Source of the DNA: Chlamydiota bacterium
GTDB lineage: Bacteria; Auribacterota; UBA3054; B51-G9
NCBI GenBank assembly: GCA_030596365.1
Contig: JAUVKG010000001.1
Span: forward strand, 1 to 44,600
Length of the DNA stretch: 44,600 nucleotides
Direction: 5' to 3'
Of the stretch, positions 40,614-44,600 are shown piece after piece. Below the pieces are notes generated by a model. The model was given only the letters and a program-made list of their open reading frames with translations. It did not search any database and was not told the DNA's origin. Positions within the stretch are counted from its first letter, which is position 1. Each line of letters starts with the position of its first letter. The translations under genes and the position numbers were made by a program.

Positions 40614-40642
40614 ATGTTAACAAAAAAAGTATTGAAAGTCAA
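40614..40642 (-). promoter_or_regulatory. Promoter of the tRNA-Ile/tRNA-Ala unit
   Basis: On the minus strand TTGACT (40642-40637), a 17-base spacer and TAACAT (40619-40614). The predicted start near 40607 is 11 bases before the tRNA-Ile 5' end. Confidence 0.85.
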
Positions 40643-41043
40643 CCCCGTTTCTATTTATTATTTATTATTAAATATTTATTATTTACAAAAGGAGTCGCAC
40701 TCGGAAGAACAACTTACTTAATTTTCATTTATTCAACCGGCGGATAATAGATGGGCTTCTCGAAAAGGCCGGTACGTCATTTTGACCCGAAATGATTGCT
40801 AAATAAAAATAATATTGCAGAAATTTCGCATCAAATTCTTTGCTAAACATAGATTTTAAACAATTTTTGTGGTATAATGTTGGAATATAGATTAGTGGAA
40901 TGATGAAATGGAGGGACGCCGTCCCCGGCGTCCTAAATGGAGAAACACCCCGCCCGAAATTCTCCGTGCGCTTCACGAACATTGGGTGTTGTCCATTTTG
41001 TCCATTTTGTCCATTAAAAACAAACCCAAAAACACAAATTGCC
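40643..41043. other. Spacer between tRNA promoter and polX
   Basis: There is no gene. It holds AT-rich TATTTATTATTTATTATT text (40652-40685), the word CTTCTCGAAAAGG (40757-40769, as in the MITE-like element), the hairpin GGACGCCG-TCCC-CGGCGTCC (40914-40933), which resembles part of the RAYT palindrome, and three 9-base units TGTCCATTT (40989-41017) just upstream of polX. An extended -10, TGGTATAAT (40870-40878), with no clear -35, would give polX a leader of about 160 bases. Confidence 0.7.
40870..40878 (+). promoter_or_regulatory. Extended -10 promoter, probably of polX
   Basis: TATAAT at 40873-40878 preceded by TGG, a consensus extended -10. No convincing -35 box lies 16 to 18 bases upstream. 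Confidence 0.6.
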
Positions 41044-42798
41044 ATGCCTACTAATAACGAAATAGCAAAAATTTTAAGTGAAACTGCTGATATCCTTGAA
41101 ATCCAAGGCGCAATTGTTTTTCGCGTTCGCGCTTATAGAAACGCCGCACGGGTTATTGAAAATATGACGGATAAACTTTCTGATATTGTCGCACGCAACC
41201 CTGATGAACTGAATTCAATTCGAACTATCGGCAAAACGCTTCACGACAAAATTATTGAGTTTTGCGAAACGGGGAAGGTAGAAGAATTCGACAAATTAAA
41301 AGAATCTCTGCCGCCCGGATTACTTGAAATGCTTAAAATTCAGTCTTTTGGTCCAAAAAGGGTTAAACTTGTTTATAATAAACTTGGAATTGATAGTGTT
41401 AATAAATTAGAAGAAGCTGCTTCGGAAGGAAAAATCCGCGTTTTACCGGGAATGGGTGAAAAAAGTGAGACTAAAATTCTAAAAAGTATCCGCGATTTTC
41501 GTACGCTGCAAACCGATAGAAAACCCTGGGCGGAAGCTGAGGAAATTCTTCAGAATTATCTTGGCTATATTACTAAAATAGACGGAATTCATCATATACA
41601 ACCGGCAGGAAGTTTCCGTCGATGTCGTGAGTCGGTTGGTGATTTGGATATTTTAGTTACCTGCAACGAAAACGCAGGTGGAATAATTCAGCATTTTGCT
41701 GAGTATCCTGAAGTTTTGGAAATACTCGCTCAAGGCGAAACAAAATCAAGTGTAGTTTTAAAAAGCAAAATTCAGGTTGATCTCCGCGTTGTAAAACCGG
41801 AAAGTTTCGGCGCGGCAATGCAGTATTTTACAGGCTCAAAAGAACATAACGTCGCTCTGCGCGCACTCGCGAAAGATAAAAATATGAAGTTGAGTGAATA
41901 TGGCGTTTTTCAAAATGATGAATCTATCGCTGGAAAATCCGAGGAGGAAGTTTATAACGCAATCGGGCTCGACTGGATTCCTCCTGAAATCAGAGAAAAC
42001 CGTGGAGAAATTGAAAAAGCAAAAAATCATACCTTGCCAAACCTTATTTCTTTAGATAAAATTAAAGGCGATTTGCACTGTCATACTACTCATACTGACG
42101 GATCTGCTAGTCTCCCCGAAATGGCTGCCGCGGCAAAAAAACTCGGTTATGAATACATCGCGATTACAGATCATTCGAAAGCAGTAACTATTGCTCACGG
42201 GCTTAGCGCGGAAAGGTTGCTTGATGAGATTATGGAAATCGATAAATTCCGCGGACAAAATCCCGGTATTTATATTTTTAAAGGAATAGAAGTTGATATT
42301 ATGGCTGACGGTTCGCTTGACCTCGATGACGAAATATTATCAAAGCTTGATTTTGCGATTGCCGCTATTCATTCAAGATTTGGTATGAACTCAGATGAAA
42401 TGACAGAGAGAATTGTTCGCGCGATTCAAAATCCTTACGTAAGGTGCGTCGCTCATCCTACAGGAAGATTAATAGGTGAAAGGATTCCTTATGAAATGGA
42501 CATTTCAAAAATAATTTCCGCTGCTAAAGAAAATGATGTTGCTCTTGAAATTAATTCTTCTCCTCACAGACTTGATATGAACGAATCCTTTACTTTCCAG
42601 GCACGCGAAGCCGGAGTTCCTATCTGCATAAACACGGATTCCCACTCGCCTGATGGATTCCTTAACATGCGATATGGTATAAATATCGCACGCCGGGCAT
42701 GGTGTACGGAAGATAATATTGTAAACTCATGGTCATTGGGAAAACTTAAAAGCTGGTTTAAACCACCTAAAGAAGTTGTTCAGTGCGAGCTGTTTTGA
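41044..42798 (+). CDS. polX: DNA polymerase X family protein with PHP domain
   Basis: A 584-residue protein in three parts. First is an N-terminal helical/helix-hairpin-helix region (NEIAKILSETADILEI, SIRTIGKTLHDKIIEF, RVLPGMGEKSETKILK). Next is the polymerase-beta nucleotidyltransferase palm with GSFRRCRESVGDLDILV and QVDLRVV carrying the acidic metal ligands. Last is a C-terminal PHP phosphoesterase (KGDLHCHTTHTDGSAS, YIAITDHSK, GIEVDIMADGSLD, AAIHSRF, HPTGRLIG, INTDSHSPDG). Bacterial PolX fills short gaps in base excision repair, and the PHP part gives 3'-5' exonuclease and AP endonuclease activity. I chose the ATG at 41044, since the longer frame from 40900 reads through a hairpin and a repeat array. 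Confidence 0.95.
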   Translation: MPTNNEIAKILSETADILEIQGAIVFRVRAYRNAARVIENMTDKLSDIVARNPDELNSIRTIGKTLHDKIIEFCETGKVEEFDKLKESLPPGLLEMLKIQSFGPKRVKLVYNKLGIDSVNKLEEAASEGKIRVLPGMGEKSETKILKSIRDFRTLQTDRKPWAEAEEILQNYLGYITKIDGIHHIQPAGSFRRCRESVGDLDILVTCNENAGGIIQHFAEYPEVLEILAQGETKSSVVLKSKIQVDLRVVKPESFGAAMQYFTGSKEHNVALRALAKDKNMKLSEYGVFQNDESIAGKSEEEVYNAIGLDWIPPEIRENRGEIEKAKNHTLPNLISLDKIKGDLHCHTTHTDGSASLPEMAAAAKKLGYEYIAITDHSKAVTIAHGLSAERLLDEIMEIDKFRGQNPGIYIFKGIEVDIMADGSLDLDDEILSKLDFAIAAIHSRFGMNSDEMTERIVRAIQNPYVRCVAHPTGRLIGERIPYEMDISKIISAAKENDVALEINSSPHRLDMNESFTFQAREAGVPICINTDSHSPDGFLNMRYGINIARRAWCTEDNIVNSWSLGKLKSWFKPPKEVVQCELF

Positions 42799-43139
42799 TT
42801 TCGCGTTAGCGCCCGGCGTATGCTGGATGGATTTTAGATTACTATTATTCCATAAATTATAAAAGATGAATTTAAAACTTATACAATTCGTATTTTTTTC
42901 TTTGCGAGCTTAGCGCCTTAGCGAGAGTTTCTTTTATATTTATATTTTTTTAATTTTGTTTATTAACCCGAATATCAATAACAGTAGCTTTTTCAAGAAC
43001 AATTTATCTCGCAAAGGCGCTAAGCTCGCAAAGGAAATACAAATAAAGTAACGCATTAGAGGTTCTTCGACAAAAAATGATTTTATTAATCCAGCTAATT
43101 GTAAATTGAATTGACAATTAGCAAAGTTTCATCCAGTTC
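42799..43139. other. Spacer with an inverted pair of dispersed elements
   Basis: No gene is visible. After the polX stop codon come the hairpin word CCGGC-GTAT-GCTGG (42813-42826) and AT-rich DNA. Two copies of the TTTGCGAGCTT element follow in opposite orientation (42901-42927 and 43007-43032). Just before the gshA promoter is a hairpin with arms GCTAATTGT (43094-43102) and ACAATTAGC (43114-43122). That hairpin could be an operator or a terminator, but it has no T-run. Confidence 0.75.
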
Positions 43140-43168
43140 TTGAACAATTATTTCTGTTTTGCTATCAT
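43140..43168 (+). promoter_or_regulatory. gshA promoter, predicted leaderless
   Basis: TTGAAC (43140-43145), a 17-base spacer and TATCAT (43163-43168). Six bases follow before the ATG at 43175, so transcription should begin at the start codon. Confidence 0.85.
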
Positions 43169-43174
43169 ATATCT

Positions 43175-44428
43175 ATGATTGACTCATTAAACAAAATTTT
43201 TGCAAGTAAAGAAGAAACTGTTAATAAATGGCTTGAAAATAAAGCCGCAGGATTGAAAATCCCTTTTTATTCTTCAGCGGACATCCGGGATTCGGGATAT
43301 AAAGCCGCATGTATTGATTTGAATCTCTTTCCCGCCGGTTTCAATAATTTATGTGAAAGATTTTCCGATGAAGCTATTGACTCAATTAAAAAGGTCATAC
43401 AATTAAAATTTAACGGCAAACCACATAAAAATGTTTTGATCGTTCCGGAAGCTCACTCAAGAAATAAATTTTATAATGCTCATCTTTTAAGCCTAAGCGG
43501 TATTCTTGAAAAAGTCGGGCTGTCTGTAACTATTGCCGCAATGGACCCGGAAAATAAAAATCATCTGCTCGAAACTTTTGACGGTAATTTTTTAAAAACC
43601 GTGCCGTTTATTCGCAAAAATAATCTTCTCGTTGATCAAAACGATAATCCTTTCGATTGGATTCTCCTGAATAACGATCTTTCGGATGGAGAAATTAACC
43701 AGCTTGACGGTTTGAATCAACCTGTTCTTCCGCCGATATGTTTTGGATGGCACAAGCGTCGCAAATCTTATTTTTTTAAAAGTTACAATGATTTAATTAA
43801 TGAACTCGCTGATGAATTTGAGTTTGATTCATGGCTTTTAAGCGCAATAACCGATCTTGAAACTGATGTCGATTTTAATACTGAAAGTGGCCGCGAAAAA
43901 GTTGCTTCAGCTGTGGATCAGGTTTTGCAATCGGTAAAGAAAAAATATGATGAATATGGAATTAAAGATTCCCCCGGAGTTTTCATAAAAAATGATTCCG
44001 GTACTTATGGAATGGGGATTATGGTCGTTAAATCACCGGACGAAATCCTTAATATGAATCGGAAAGCACGAAATAAAATGGCTGTCGGGAAAGGTAAACA
44101 ACCTATTAATAACGTGATAGTTCAGGAAGCTGTTCCTACAAGAAATATTACCGATGATTTTGTTACCGAACCCGTTGTTTATCTTATCGGAACTCAAATA
44201 ATCGGAACTTTCCTGCGCGCCAACAGCGAACGTGGCGCAAGCGACAATCTTAACGCGAGAGGAATGAGTTTTTACAGATACTGTACACTGCATCCGGTTG
44301 ATTTTCCCAGCGAATGCGTTTGTAACAGCGATAGTCAGATAATTTACCGGATGCTTGGGAAAATCAGTGCAATTGCCGCCGCTAAAGAAGCGGATTTTAT
44401 GAAAGAACCATGCGTGGCAGAGGTGTGA
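43175..44428 (+). CDS. gshA: Glutamate-cysteine ligase (TIGR02049, Acidithiobacillus type)
   Basis: A 417-residue protein resembling the gshA family first described from Thiobacillus ferrooxidans, distinct from the E. coli type. Marks are IDLNLFPAGFNNLC near residue 50, LIVPEAHSRNKFYNAHLLSL near 88-107, QPVLPPICFGWHKRRKSYFF, and the ATP-binding-like FIKNDSGTYGMGIMVVKSPDEI. It would join glutamate to cysteine as the first step of glutathione synthesis. No gshB lies next to it in the window. Other thiol functions remain possible. The stop codon is followed with no gap by the post-stop module at 44429-44454. Confidence 0.82.
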   Translation: MIDSLNKIFASKEETVNKWLENKAAGLKIPFYSSADIRDSGYKAACIDLNLFPAGFNNLCERFSDEAIDSIKKVIQLKFNGKPHKNVLIVPEAHSRNKFYNAHLLSLSGILEKVGLSVTIAAMDPENKNHLLETFDGNFLKTVPFIRKNNLLVDQNDNPFDWILLNNDLSDGEINQLDGLNQPVLPPICFGWHKRRKSYFFKSYNDLINELADEFEFDSWLLSAITDLETDVDFNTESGREKVASAVDQVLQSVKKKYDEYGIKDSPGVFIKNDSGTYGMGIMVVKSPDEILNMNRKARNKMAVGKGKQPINNVIVQEAVPTRNITDDFVTEPVVYLIGTQIIGTFLRANSERGASDNLNARGMSFYRYCTLHPVDFPSECVCNSDSQIIYRMLGKISAIAAAKEADFMKEPCVAEV

Positions 44429-44454
44429 AGTAAGCCGCGCTTCCAAGCGCGAGC
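44429..44454 (+). repeat. Post-stop hairpin module, copy 2
   Basis: A 26-base module beginning AGTAAGCCGCGC directly after the gshA stop codon, with stem CGCGCTT-CC-AAGCGCG. It differs from copy 1 (4669-4694) by one base. It is followed by an octamer array. Confidence 0.85.
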
Positions 44455-44503
44455 CATGGAGCCATGGAGTGATGGAGTGATGGAGTGATGGAGTGATGGA
44501 GAA
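44455..44503. repeat. Octamer array (GGAGCCAT then GGAGTGAT)
   Basis: Two units of GGAGCCAT are followed by four of GGAGTGAT, the same word as at 4768-4790. The sequence to the window end (44504-44600) has ATTCGTGTAAATTCGTGTAA text at 44541-44560 and no gene. Confidence 0.92.
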
Positions 44504-44600
44504 TTGGATGCGATTGTATTAATAAATAAATCTGAATTCATTCGTGTAAATTCGTGTAATTAGTGTCTCAATATTTTTTTTGCAAAATGACATTCGTGTC

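Noticed and set aside
40900..41043. N-terminal extension of PolX
   Set aside because: The frame before the ATG at 41044 reads a hairpin and TGTCCATTT repeats; family alignment begins at MPTNNEIAKIL.

Overview
The window is about 44.6 kb of AT-rich bacterial chromosome with roughly 35 protein genes, two tRNAs and the RNase P RNA. The best taxonomic clue is the block at 27153-35784. It has the order known from Akkermansia muciniphila (Amuc_1098 to Amuc_1101): an outer-membrane secretin, a TSP3/zinc-ribbon protein, an Amuc_1100-type pilus-like protein and a PilM-like protein. With the low GC content and the many secreted beta-rich proteins, this suggests the Verrucomicrobiota/Lentisphaerota/Kiritimatiellota branch of the PVC superphylum. 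A finer placement is not possible from this sequence.

Layout. 1-7730: the 5' end of purD, a DUF945 protein, a 779-residue secreted beta-rich protein, an ApbE flavinyl transferase lipoprotein and a GH5 glycoside hydrolase. 7900-10625 (minus): yigZ, an ECF sigma factor, a membrane anti-sigma candidate and two small secreted proteins in one tightly packed run. 10834-15899: hemW, a Nudix hydrolase, a small secreted protein, fabF, purE, a TsaC/Sua5 protein and an 84-residue unknown. 16161-27001 (minus): a long housekeeping run, namely a stand-alone PolA-type 5'-3' exonuclease, coaE, rho, a PIN-TRAM membrane protein, a B12-binding radical SAM protein, lepB, a SpoIID-like protein, queA, a RAYT transposase and a DUF6132-thioredoxin fusion. 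27153-37288 (minus): the pilus-like envelope block with two adjacent secretins, then a TPR protein. 37594-40596 (minus): rnpB, a coiled-coil zinc-ribbon protein, a secreted protein resembling the 779-residue one, and tRNA-Ala and tRNA-Ile. 41044-44428 (plus): polX and a gshA-type glutamate-cysteine ligase.

Promoters are unusually legible. Ten sites fit a sigma-70 type pattern, most with a 17-base spacer, and several carry a GG(T/C)A-type extended -10. In three genes (apbE, GH5, gshA) the -10 box lies 6 or 7 bases before the start codon, which predicts leaderless mRNAs.

The most unusual layer is the spacer DNA. Nearly every longer spacer holds a tandem array with a unit of 7 to 10 bases, but the word differs from spacer to spacer. 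Arrays run up to, and once across, gene boundaries. Between them lie short GC-rich hairpins, a 33-base perfect inverted repeat pair, a 139-base MITE-like element, and a 26-base module placed directly after stop codons. One RAYT gene, whose family is known to mobilise REP hairpins, carries a 44-base perfect palindrome inside its own reading frame. I see no CRISPR array, prophage or classical defence island. The strongest candidates for something undescribed are the short-repeat/hairpin system with its RAYT, and the two-secretin pilus-like assembly without a visible motor.
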